64,000 nt of DNA from the NCBI RefSeq assembly GCF_013423485.1, contig NZ_JABFFR010000027.1, positions 124,001 to 188,000 of the forward strand. Direction: 5' to 3'. A program made the translations under genes and the position numbers. The notes under the pieces are model-generated. The model ran no database searches and was not told where the DNA came from. It saw only the letters and a program-made list of their open reading frames with translations. Below, one piece after another: positions 42,345 to 50,162 of the stretch. Origin of the DNA: Azospirillum oleiclasticum. Lineage in GTDB: Bacteria > Pseudomonadota > Alphaproteobacteria > Azospirillales > Azospirillaceae. Every line of letters begins with the position of its first letter. Positions within the stretch are counted from its first letter, which is position 1.

Positions 42345-43784
42345 GTGACGGAGCATACGACGATCGATATGCTCCACAAGCGGGTGGAGCTGTGGTCGGA
42401 CTGGGTTGCATTGGTTGGACGGTCCTGCAACCGTGACGAGGTGCGGTTGACCTATGCCGACTTGTACCGGCGGGTCGACAGGCTGGCCGACGGCCTGCGC
42501 CGCCTCGGCGTGCGATCCGGGGACCGCGTCGGCATCCTGATGGACAACCGATCCGGCTGCGAGGCCATGGTCGGCGTGCTGGCGATCCATCGCCTGCGGT
42601 GTGTGTTCGTTCCGCTCAACGCCCGCTACGCGCCCGCCGAAGTCGCCTACGCGATCGACAAGGCGGAATGCACCGCCGTGATTGCCGCGTCCGACCGGAT
42701 CGCCAAGCTGAAGACGGTGCGGCAGAACCTGCCGACGCTGAAGCACGTTGTCGCGCTGGACGATGCCGACGGGCTCGGCCCCACCTACGCCGAGGTCATC
42801 GAGGCCGGCGATCCGGTCGCCTCCGCCTGGCCGAAGGTCACGCCCGACGACGTGGTGCAGAGCTTCTTTCCGTGCTTCGTCACCGCCGGTCCCCGCTGCC
42901 TCGTCCTGCCGTCCTGGTGGGCGGGGGGCACGTCGGTGATGGGCCCGTCGATGGCGGTGGAGGACGTGCTGGCGCGGCTGCGACGCGAGCGTTCGACCAT
43001 CTATTACGCCGTTCCGTCCTTCTTCATCTTTCTGCTCGAAGCCTTCGACCGCGGCCGGCACGACCTGTCGAGCGTCCGCCAGTTCGTCTACGGCGGCGCC
43101 GCGATGTCGCGGGAGGTGATCGGAAAGCTGGCCCAGGCGTTTCCCCGCATCCGCCTGATGCAGACATACGGATCGACGGAGCTGGGGCCGTCCGGCACCG
43201 TCCTCGATCCGGAACATCCCCTGACCAGGCTTGGTTCGATCGGGCGCCCGATGCCGTCGGTCGAGGTCGCCCTTGTCGACGAGACGGGGAAGCCCGTTCC
43301 GACCGGTGACGTCGGGGAAATCGCCATCAAGGCGCCTTGCGTCCTGGAGCGTTGCTACAAGGATCCGGAAAACACGGCCGCGGCCTTCCGCGACGGCTGG
43401 CTCCTGAGCGGAGACCTTGGCAGGGCCGACGACGACGGGTTCCTCTACCATGTCGACCGGAAGAAGGACATGATCATCCGGGGCGGCCACAACATCGGCC
43501 CGATGGAGATCGAGAACGTGCTCTTCCAGCATCCCGGCGTGGCGGAGGCCGCCGCCGTGGCGGTCCCCCACCCGCGGCTCGGCGAGGACATCCATGTCTT
43601 CGTGGTCTGCCGCACCGGCGCCAGCCCGACCGACGAGGAACTCGCCGCCTTCTGCCGCGAGCGGCTGGCGGACGACAAGGTTCCGCGACGGATCACCTTC
43701 GTGGACGCGCTGCCCCGCAACCCCATGGGAAAGGTGCTGAAGACGACGCTGCGCCAGATGGCGGTCGAAACATCCGACGGCTAG
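42345..43784 (+). CDS. AMP-ligase-like protein lacking the P-loop motif
   Basis: A 479-residue ANL-superfamily protein from GTG 42345 (471 from ATG 42369); relatives are about 510-520. Present are the N-terminal part (GLRRLGVRSGDRVGILMDN), YGSTELGPSGT, the hinge region SGDLGRADDDGFLYHVDRKKD, and the C-terminal catalytic Lys in RNPMGKVLKTTLRQ. The A3 phosphate-binding loop (TSGTTGxPKG) is missing: TPDDVVQ runs straight into SFFPCFVTAGP, which normally lies about 40 residues after that loop. This is an in-frame deletion or a degenerate loop, so adenylation may be abolished. Confidence 0.82.
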   Translation: MTEHTTIDMLHKRVELWSDWVALVGRSCNRDEVRLTYADLYRRVDRLADGLRRLGVRSGDRVGILMDNRSGCEAMVGVLAIHRLRCVFVPLNARYAPAEVAYAIDKAECTAVIAASDRIAKLKTVRQNLPTLKHVVALDDADGLGPTYAEVIEAGDPVASAWPKVTPDDVVQSFFPCFVTAGPRCLVLPSWWAGGTSVMGPSMAVEDVLARLRRERSTIYYAVPSFFIFLLEAFDRGRHDLSSVRQFVYGGAAMSREVIGKLAQAFPRIRLMQTYGSTELGPSGTVLDPEHPLTRLGSIGRPMPSVEVALVDETGKPVPTGDVGEIAIKAPCVLERCYKDPENTAAAFRDGWLLSGDLGRADDDGFLYHVDRKKDMIIRGGHNIGPMEIENVLFQHPGVAEAAAVAVPHPRLGEDIHVFVVCRTGASPTDEELAAFCRERLADDKVPRRITFVDALPRNPMGKVLKTTLRQMAVETSDG

Positions 43785-44497
43785 CTGGGGTCCCCCGGCA
43801 CCGCCGGATTGCCGGCGGGCCATTTCGCGGCTTCGCCCTTCAGGCCGAACGAGATGAACTTGCGATAGGTTTCCACCGCCTTGGGCAGGGCCTCGCTGAT
43901 GTTGCCGCTGCGGGCGACATACTGGGCGTACACATAGTCACGGGCGGAAATCATGAGGTAGGCCAGCGTGTCCAGTTCGCTCTCGTCGTAACCGGGCAGC
44001 TCTCCGTTCTCCCAGCTCCGCCGCAGCGCCTTGCGGAAATGCCGCATGATGTTGTCGATGTGCGTGCGGTAGGCCGCCGGGGCGTGCACCTCCGCCTCGT
44101 GCAGCAGGCGGAAGAACCAGGGATGGTCCTTGGCGAACTCGAAGAAGGCGTGCAGGCCCCGCTGCTCGAGTTCCAGGAAGTCCCTGGCCCCCTTCACGGA
44201 GCCGCGGAGATGTTCGAGCACTTCGAGCCCCTTGGCAGGGAGCAGCTCGTCGAACAGCTCCTGCCGGCTTTCGAAATGGCGGTAGAAGGTGCCATGGGCC
44301 AGCCCGGCGCGCTCGGTGATGCGTGAGATCGACGCCTCGGCGTAGCCGTACTCGCCGATCACCTCGGCCGCCGCCTGCATGAGCGCGTTGCGGTTCTGCT
44401 CGACCTGTTCGGCACGTGTCGGCTTCGTCCGGGGATTGCGGGCACGTCTCCTGGCCAGGGACGCCTCCCGCGGTTCCGTCGGCTCCACATTCGCCAT
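43781..44497 (-). CDS. TetR-family regulator at the end of cluster 1
   Basis: A 238-residue TetR with a basic 30-residue N-terminal arm (ARRRARNPRTKPTRAEQ) before the HTH: MQAAAEVIGEYGYAEASISRITERAGLAHGTFYRHFESRQEL. The C-terminal helical domain contains FFRLLHEAEVHAPAAY. The start is taken at ATG 44497; further in-frame ATGs exist upstream. It converges on the ligase gene (4-bp overlap) and is divergent from the truncated hydratase, with a perfect 9-bp inverted repeat between them (44627-44652). Confidence 0.86.
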   Translation of the reverse strand: MANVEPTEPREASLARRRARNPRTKPTRAEQVEQNRNALMQAAAEVIGEYGYAEASISRITERAGLAHGTFYRHFESRQELFDELLPAKGLEVLEHLRGSVKGARDFLELEQRGLHAFFEFAKDHPWFFRLLHEAEVHAPAAYRTHIDNIMRHFRKALRRSWENGELPGYDESELDTLAYLMISARDYVYAQYVARSGNISEALPKAVETYRKFISFGLKGEAAKWPAGNPAVPGDPS

Positions 44498-44626
44498 GCA
44501 CGCACCGTTCGGTTGCTCGGATCGGTCATGTTCATCCCCAACACAAAGCGCCCCCTCCGTCAACCCGGGGATCGCGCCGCGGCGGGTGATGGACCGGTCC
44601 GGGCGCATGCCGGACACACAGTAAAT

Positions 44627-44652
44627 GAATAGTGATTCTTAAGTCACTATTC
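44627..44652. promoter_or_regulatory. TetR operator-like perfect inverted repeat
   Basis: GAATAGTGA (44627-44635), 8-bp spacer, TCACTATTC (44644-44652). It is in the divergent gap between the TetR gene and the hydratase gene, in an AT-rich island that stands out in this DNA. It overlaps TTGACG (44653-44658). Confidence 0.7.
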
Positions 44653-44717
44653 TTGACGCGGCATGGCGGGCGCCGTAGGGTGCCGCTGTCCTTCAGCGGC
44701 GTCGGAGCGGACCGCGG

Positions 44718-45194
44718 ATGAAGCCTGACGCCTACACGTCCATCGAATGGAGCTACCGCGGGCGGGTCCTCCACCTCACCATGAACCGACCCCACCGGCT
44801 GAACGCTGTGGATGCCGGCCTCCACACCGAGCTGGCGCAGGTCTTCGTCGACGCCGCCGCCGATCCCGGCTGCGACGTGATCGTCCTCACCGGGGCCGGA
44901 CGCGCCTTCTGCGCGGGGGGTGACCTCGACTGGCAGCAGCGCGCGATCGACGATCCCGCATCCTTCGACAGGACTGTGGTCGAGGCGAGGCGGATCATCT
45001 TCTCCCTCCTCGATTGCGAGAAGCCGATCATCGCCAAGGTCAATGGCCCGGCCGTCGGGCTCGGCTGCACGCCGGCCCTGTTCTGCGACGTCATCTTCGC
45101 CGCGGAGGACGCGCGGATCGCCGACCCGCATGTCGGTGTCGGCATGGTCGTCGGCGACGGCGGGGCGGTGATCGTGAGCGGGTCAGGTCCCTAA
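44718..45194 (+). pseudogene. Enoyl-CoA hydratase, truncated at residue ~153
   Basis: 158 codons of a crotonase-fold hydratase: LTMNRPHRLNAVDAGL, oxyanion-hole GRAFCAGGDLDW, KVNGPAVGLGC, and HVGVGMVVGDGGAVIV. Family proteins continue for another 100 residues after GDGGAVI, but here the frame ends IVSGSGP-stop at 45194, exactly where IS-derived sequence begins. The C-terminal helices needed for trimerisation and part of the active site are gone, so it is very probably inactive. It has an upstream operator and is divergent from the TetR gene. Confidence 0.85.
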
Positions 45195-45279
45195 ACGTGG
45201 TGTGGGAGGCGTGGGGAACCGGCTCGTCGAAGCGCCCTTCGTCGCAGGCGTCGGCTGGCCGGTTGTCCACGCGGGGCGA

Positions 45280-45623
45280 CCGTCCCCGATCGGGTCGGTG
45301 TCGGTGCCTCGGTAGAGTCTGGTCGCCACACCTGCGACCTCGGTGGGCGTGGCATCACCGCGACCGGAGAGCGGCCGGACATGGTTGTAGTCCTGCTTCG
45401 AGGCGCCCAGGACAACCGGGCGTGAGACAGCGCACCTTTCTGGCGAGCAGCGTCTTCAGCCGCCGAGCTCGGAGACCTGCAGCACGCCTTGCCCGGCTCT
45501 CCCTATGGAGATGGTCGCTTCGCCGATCCCATGCCGGCGGCAAACATCCGCCGTCTTTTGACCGGCCTCCTGCTCGTTCAGGATGCCGATGAGCCGATCC
45601 TCGCTGAACCGGCTGCGTCCCAT
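45280..45623 (-). mobile_element. IS3-family transposase remnant
   Basis: On the minus strand, MGRSRFSEDRLIGILNEQEA and TADVCRRHGIGEATI (45623 downward) are the start of an IS3-family OrfA. After about 180 bp the sequence jumps to DYNHVRPLSGRGDATPTEVA (45390 downward), the C-terminal end of OrfB, in another frame. The whole integrase catalytic core (DDE) is missing and there are internal stops and frameshifts. No clean terminal repeats or target duplication were identified. Confidence 0.82.
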
Positions 45624-45746
45624 GCGTCCGTCTTCTCTCGATGACGGACTCCACCGATTGCTGGAGGAGTTTTCCGGGCTCGGGTCAGTGGCTTCCGGCC
45701 CGATTGCCCGAGGGACGGTGCCGGGCGCAGCGCTCATCTTGACATA

Positions 45747-45764
45747 GTCCGACTGGTCGGTCAA
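45747..45764 (-). promoter_or_regulatory. Orphan operator of the cluster 2 type (site E)
   Basis: Read on the minus strand, GACCGACCAGTCGGAC preceded by AATAATT; it matches the oxygenase operator (53533-53548) at 13 of 16 positions. It points toward the IS remnant, with no intact gene behind it, so it is probably the surviving promoter of a deleted regulon gene. Confidence 0.6.
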
Positions 45765-45925
45765 TTATTGGTCGGGGTGAGCCGGACCGGCGAGCCGAGA
45801 GCGTGGTCGTGCCGGGCGGCGCCCGCGCGCAGGGGAAAACCAACGTTGGGAATCACGCAGCACCGCACCTTCGCTGGTGCGTCGGAAGCGTGGAAGTCTT
45901 CAAAATCGGGGAGGGATTTTTCCGT

Positions 45926-46501
45926 ATGCAATCTTCAGCGAGCGGATCCGCTCGGGTACCGATCACACCGGCGCCGCCGGACGATGCGTGGAGCCGGGAT
46001 CAAGCGGAAACCCCGGGCCGGAACGGGCCGAGCAAGGCGGCGATCGACCGGATCGATCGCCTGACCGCCTTCGACACCACCAGCCGCAACACCAATCTCG
46101 CATCGATCGACCATGTCCGGGAACGCCTTCCCGGACATGGCTTTCTGTGCCGCATGACGTGTGACGGGTCCGGCGCCAAGGCGAACCTCCTTGCCAGCCT
46201 TCCCGCCGACGATGGGCGGCTGAGCGGCGGCCTGTGCCTGTCCGGTCACGTGGATCCCGTGCCGGTCGATGGACTGGAATGGGCCAGCGATCTTGGCGCT
46301 CCGGCGCTCGTCGACGACATGGTGGCGCACGACATCGTTCCCGAAGGCTGCATTGTCGGCGAACCGACCATGATGCGGGTCGTCTGTGCCCACAAGGGCG
46401 CCAATGGGGAACGCTGCCGGGTCGGTGGGCCGGCGCGCGACCCCGCAATGGCGTCGCCGTCGGTGGTCGCGCCGGCCAACCGGAAAGAGCAACGGACATG
46501 A
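45926..46501 (+). pseudogene. M20 peptidase (ArgE/acetylornithine-deacetylase-like), internally deleted
   Basis: 191 codons from ATG 45926. The N-terminal half is good: IDRLTAFDTTSRNTNLASIDHV, GAKANLLASLP, and LSGHVDPVPVDGLEWASD with the first zinc His. It then jumps to VAHDIVPEGCIVGEPTMMRVVCAHKG, omitting roughly 90 residues that contain the catalytic Glu pair, and degenerates to a Cys/Arg-rich tail. Intact relatives are about 390 residues. It ends in a 4-bp overlap with the next gene, which keeps its start. Confidence 0.82.
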
Positions 46502-47718
46502 CACACTCGGCGGACCCGCAATCCATCGCCGATTACCGGGAGGCCGCGCGCCGTCGGCTGCCCAGGATGATCTTCGATTTCTTCGATGGTGGCGCCGACG
46601 GCGAGAACACGCTCGCCCACAACCGCGCCGCACTCGACGCCCGCCTCCTCCTGGGCTCCGCCCCTGTCGATGTCGGCCGGCGCAGTCAGAAGACGACACT
46701 GTTCGGACGAACCTTCGAGATGCCGTTGATCATCGGCCCGACCGGTCTCGCCGCCGCGGCCTGGCCGAAGGGGGATGTGGCCCTGGCGCGTGCGGCGGGT
46801 CGGGCCGGCATTCCGTTCGTCATGAGCACCGCCGGCACCTGCACGCAGGACGAGGTCGCCGCCGCGGGCGACGGCGCCAAGTGGATGCAACTGTACCTCT
46901 TCAGGAACCGTGACCTTTCCACCCGCATCGTCGACCGGGCGGAAGAGCTCGGTTTCGAAGCGCTCGAGGTGACGGTCGACAACGCGGTCGCGGGAAAACG
47001 GCTGCGCGACGCCCGCAACGGCTTCACGCTTCCCTTCCGCTGGACGCCGGCGAAACTGGCGAGTCTCATGCTGCACCCCGGCTGGGCTCTCCGGATGGCC
47101 CGTGCGGGCGAGCCGCGGCTGGAGGTGATGGCCGCCGGCCTCGGCCCGCAGCGGACCGAGACGATCGCCGAACTGATGCAGAGTCAGCTCGACCCCTCCG
47201 TGTGCTGGGATGACATCGCCCGGCTGCGCGACCGCTGGAAGAAGCCGCTCGTCGTCAAGGGCGTGCTCGATCCCGCCCATGTCGCCCGTGCGCTCTCGAT
47301 CGGCGTCGACGGGCTGGTGATCTCCAATCATGGCGGCCGGCAGCTCGATGGCGCCGTCGCGCCCATCGACGTCCTGCCGGAGTTCGTGGACGAGGCCCGT
47401 GGGCGCCTCACGTTGCTTGTCGACAGCGGCTTCCGCTCCGGCTCCGACATCGCGCGGGCGCTGGCGCTCGGCGCGCATGCGGTGCAGATCGGGCGTGCCA
47501 CCCTCTACGCTCTGGCGGCCGGCGGCGAGGCCGCGGTCCTCCACGCGCTGGGCCTGCTCAAGGCCGAACTCGATGTGGTCCAGGCACTGACGGGCGCAGC
47601 CGGCATCGGCGATTTCCATCCCGGTATGGTCCGCGCTCCGGCTTCCCTTCCGGGCGCCGTGCGCAGCACCGCCGGCAGCGCCCTCCATCCATCCGGTTCT
47701 CTCGCCCTCCACCCATGA
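46498..47718 (+). CDS. FMN-dependent alpha-hydroxy acid dehydrogenase
   Basis: A 406-residue protein of the lactate/mandelate/glycolate oxidase family, oxidising 2-hydroxy acids to 2-keto acids. RMIFDFFDGGADGENTL is the N-terminal substrate/FMN segment, IGPTGLAAAAWPKGDV follows, VVKGVLDPAHVARAL holds an FMN Lys, and SNHGGRQLDGA carries the active-site His and Arg; LVDSGFRSGSDIARALALGA binds the phosphate. The last 25 residues are a Ser/Ala/Leu-rich tail with a repeated ALHP motif, unlike homologues. A membrane-bound dehydrogenase (mandelate type) is more likely than an oxidase, an inference. Confidence 0.9.
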   Translation: MTHSADPQSIADYREAARRRLPRMIFDFFDGGADGENTLAHNRAALDARLLLGSAPVDVGRRSQKTTLFGRTFEMPLIIGPTGLAAAAWPKGDVALARAAGRAGIPFVMSTAGTCTQDEVAAAGDGAKWMQLYLFRNRDLSTRIVDRAEELGFEALEVTVDNAVAGKRLRDARNGFTLPFRWTPAKLASLMLHPGWALRMARAGEPRLEVMAAGLGPQRTETIAELMQSQLDPSVCWDDIARLRDRWKKPLVVKGVLDPAHVARALSIGVDGLVISNHGGRQLDGAVAPIDVLPEFVDEARGRLTLLVDSGFRSGSDIARALALGAHAVQIGRATLYALAAGGEAAVLHALGLLKAELDVVQALTGAAGIGDFHPGMVRAPASLPGAVRSTAGSALHPSGSLALHP

Positions 47719-47758
47719 GAGGAAACGTCCGGGTACGGATCGGCGGGCCGTTCAACAA

Positions 47759-47787
47759 TTGACCGTCCAGACGGTCTATAATATGCT
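47759..47787 (+). promoter_or_regulatory. Cluster 2 promoter/operator, site A (importer operon)
   Basis: TTGACC (47759-47764), 17-bp spacer, TATGCT (47782-47787). Between them lies the inverted repeat GACCGTC-CA-GACGGTC (47761-47776), so a bound TetR dimer would cover the -35 and spacer. It is followed by the binding-protein gene. Confidence 0.8.
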
Positions 47788-47870
47788 GTCGTCAGCTCAC
47801 GGTGCCCCGATCGCGTGCGGGCACCGGCCGACGATCAATCCAACAAGCAACAGGGATGGAGGCTGACCCA

Positions 47871-49031
47871 ATGAACAGGCGCAACAAATCCGCATGCGCG
47901 GCCGTGCTGATGGGACTGTCGTGTCTGGCCGCCGGTTCGGCCCAGGCCGACATCACCGTCGGCGTCATCATATCGGCGACCGGGCCGGCCGCGTCGGTGG
48001 GGGTCACCCAGCAGCGCACAGTCCCGCTCCTGCCGAAGGAAATCGGCGGGGAGCGGGTGAACTACATCGTGCTCGACGACGCCTCGGACACCACCACGAC
48101 CGTCAAGCAGGCGAAGAAGCTGATCAGCGACGACAAGGTGGACGTCCTTCTCGGGCCGAGCCTGACGCCGAATTCATTGGCCCTGATCGACCAGATGGCG
48201 GAGACCGGAACCCCGATGATCAGCCTCGCCGGCTCGGGAGCCATCGTGGAACCGGTGGACGACAAGCGGCGGTGGGTGTTCAAGACACCGCAGAGCGACG
48301 GGCAGATGGCGCGGGCCATCATCCAGCACATGACCTCCCAGGGCATCCGGTCGGTTGGTTTCATCAGCTTCAACGACGCCTACGGGGAAGGCTGGGCGGC
48401 ATCCTTCCGTTCGCTGGCCGAGCAGGTCGGGATAAAGATCGTCGCATCCGAGCGCTACCAGCGCACCGACACCAGCGTCACCGGACAGACGCTCAAGCTC
48501 ATCAGCGCCAATCCCGACGCCGTTTTCATCGCGGCGTCCGGCACACCGGCGGTGTTGCCGCAGGCGACGCTGGTCGAGCGCGGCTTCCGCAAGCCCATCT
48601 ACCAGACGCATGGCGTGGCGAACAACGATTTCCTCAGGGTCGGAGGCAAGAACGTCGAGGGAACGCTGTTGCCCGGCGGGCCGGTGCTGGTCGCCGAACA
48701 GTTGCCGGACTCCCACCCGGCCAAGGCGCCGTCGCTGGAGTTCATCCGGCTGTACGAAGCGCTCCCGAACGCCGGGATGCGGTCCACCTTCGCGGCCTAT
48801 CTGTGGGACGCGTCGCTGATCCTCAAGGCCGCGGTTCCGGAAGCGCTCAAGACGGCCAAGCCCGGCGCGCCGGCGTTCCGGGCGGCTCTGCGCGACGCGA
48901 TCGAGGGCGTCAAGGACGTCGTCGCCACCAACGGCGTCTATTCCATGTCGGCGAGCGATCATCTCGGTCTCGACTCCCGAAGCCGCGTCATGATCCGCAT
49001 CGAGAACGGTGGGTGGCGCCTCGTCCCGTAG
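47871..49031 (+). CDS. Periplasmic substrate-binding protein, cluster 2
   Basis: A 386-residue type I periplasmic binding protein with a Sec signal peptide (cleavage after AGSAQA, residue 26). The mature start is DITVGVIISATGPAASVG; then KLISDDKVDVLLGPSLTPN, MISLAGSGAIVEP and YGEGWAASFRSLAEQVGIKIV. This pattern is shared with binding proteins for aromatic acids in Rhodopseudomonas-type importers. ATG 47871 has GGATGGAGG upstream. It is the first gene behind operator site A; a weak hairpin (49069-49100) after it may let the binding protein be made in excess over the membrane parts. Confidence 0.91.
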   Translation: MNRRNKSACAAVLMGLSCLAAGSAQADITVGVIISATGPAASVGVTQQRTVPLLPKEIGGERVNYIVLDDASDTTTTVKQAKKLISDDKVDVLLGPSLTPNSLALIDQMAETGTPMISLAGSGAIVEPVDDKRRWVFKTPQSDGQMARAIIQHMTSQGIRSVGFISFNDAYGEGWAASFRSLAEQVGIKIVASERYQRTDTSVTGQTLKLISANPDAVFIAASGTPAVLPQATLVERGFRKPIYQTHGVANNDFLRVGGKNVEGTLLPGGPVLVAEQLPDSHPAKAPSLEFIRLYEALPNAGMRSTFAAYLWDASLILKAAVPEALKTAKPGAPAFRAALRDAIEGVKDVVATNGVYSMSASDHLGLDSRSRVMIRIENGGWRLVP

Positions 49032-49109
49032 CGTCGAACCCCGCGACCGATTGCCCGACGCGAAACCTGGGAGCGTGGCCGATCGACCCGCCGCGCTCCC
49101 CTCATCGAC

Positions 49110-50162
49110 ATGGGCCCGATCATGGATCTCACGATCTTCGGCTTCCTGGTGCAGGACGGCCTTACCACCGGCGCGGTCTACATCCTGCTCGCCGTCTCTC
49201 TGGTCATGGTGTTCACCGTCACGCGCATCGTCCTGGTGCCGCAGGGCGAGTTCGTCGCCTTCGCCACCCTGACCCTGGCGGGGCTCGAACGGGGTGATGC
49301 GCCGGGGCTCGCCTGGCTTCTGGTGGCGGCGGGCGTCCTGGCGTTCGTCATGGACCTGTCCGCCGCGCGCCGGCGCGGATCACGCCGCGGCATCGCCGCG
49401 GCCGCGGTTCTGTTCCTGGCGGTGCCGGCGGTGCTTGCCGCCGTCGCGTTGTACGGGATCGGCGCGTCCACGCCGCTGGCGGCGAAGATCGCCGTCACCT
49501 GCGCCATGGTCGTGGCACTCGGGCCGATCCTCTACCGCGTCGCCTTCCAGCCCATGGCGGCCGCGAGCCCGCTCTACCTGCTGATCGCGGCGATCGCGCT
49601 GCACTTCGTTCTCGTCGGCGCGGGCCTCTACCTGTTCGGGCCGGAGGGGGTGCGCACCTCCCCACTCCTCGACGGGAGCACGGAGGTCCTGTCCATGCCG
49701 GTGAGCGTGCAGACCCTGCTGATCCTCGCCGCCAGCCTTGGCCTCAACCTCGCCCTGTTCGCCTTCTTCGGTTTCACGCTCCAGGGGAAGGCGCTGCGGG
49801 CGACGGCGGTGAACCGGCGCGGCGCCGAGCTCGTCGGCGTCAGCGCGGACTACGCCGGGCAGTTGACCTTCGCCCTGGCCGCAGCCATCGGGGCGCTCTC
49901 GGGCGTCCTCATCGGGCCGGTGACGACGATCTACTACGATTCCGGCTTTCTGCTCGGGCTCAAAGGTTTCGTGGGGGCGATCATCGGCGGCTTGGCCGCC
50001 TATCCGGCGGCGGCCGTGGGGGCCCTGCTCGTCGGGCTGCTGGAAGCCTTCTCGTCCTTCTGGGCCAGCGCCTACAAGGAGGTGATCGTCTTCACCCTGA
50101 TCGTGCCGGTGCTGCTCTGGCGCTCGCTTGCCCACGTCGCAGTGGAAGAAGACCATGACTGA
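49110..50162 (+). CDS. Branched-chain-type ABC permease (LivH-like), cluster 2
   Basis: A 350-residue permease, longer than usual (about 290) because of an insert of hydrophobic and basic residues around 65-115 (MDLSAARRRGSRRG plus a Val/Ala-rich helix) that adds membrane segments. Core motifs remain: VYILLAVSLVMVFTVTRIVLVPQGEFVA and GAIIGGLAAYPAAAVGALLVG, the coupling loop. It forms the import channel with the fused permease-ATPase that starts inside its 3' end (8-bp overlap). Confidence 0.9.
   Translation: MGPIMDLTIFGFLVQDGLTTGAVYILLAVSLVMVFTVTRIVLVPQGEFVAFATLTLAGLERGDAPGLAWLLVAAGVLAFVMDLSAARRRGSRRGIAAAAVLFLAVPAVLAAVALYGIGASTPLAAKIAVTCAMVVALGPILYRVAFQPMAAASPLYLLIAAIALHFVLVGAGLYLFGPEGVRTSPLLDGSTEVLSMPVSVQTLLILAASLGLNLALFAFFGFTLQGKALRATAVNRRGAELVGVSADYAGQLTFALAAAIGALSGVLIGPVTTIYYDSGFLLGLKGFVGAIIGGLAAYPAAAVGALLVGLLEAFSSFWASAYKEVIVFTLIVPVLLWRSLAHVAVEEDHD

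Noticed and set aside
47777..47782. TATAAT as the -10 of site A
   Set aside because: It is only 12 bp from TTGACC; TATGCT at 17 bp is better and is matched at the same spacing in sites B and C.
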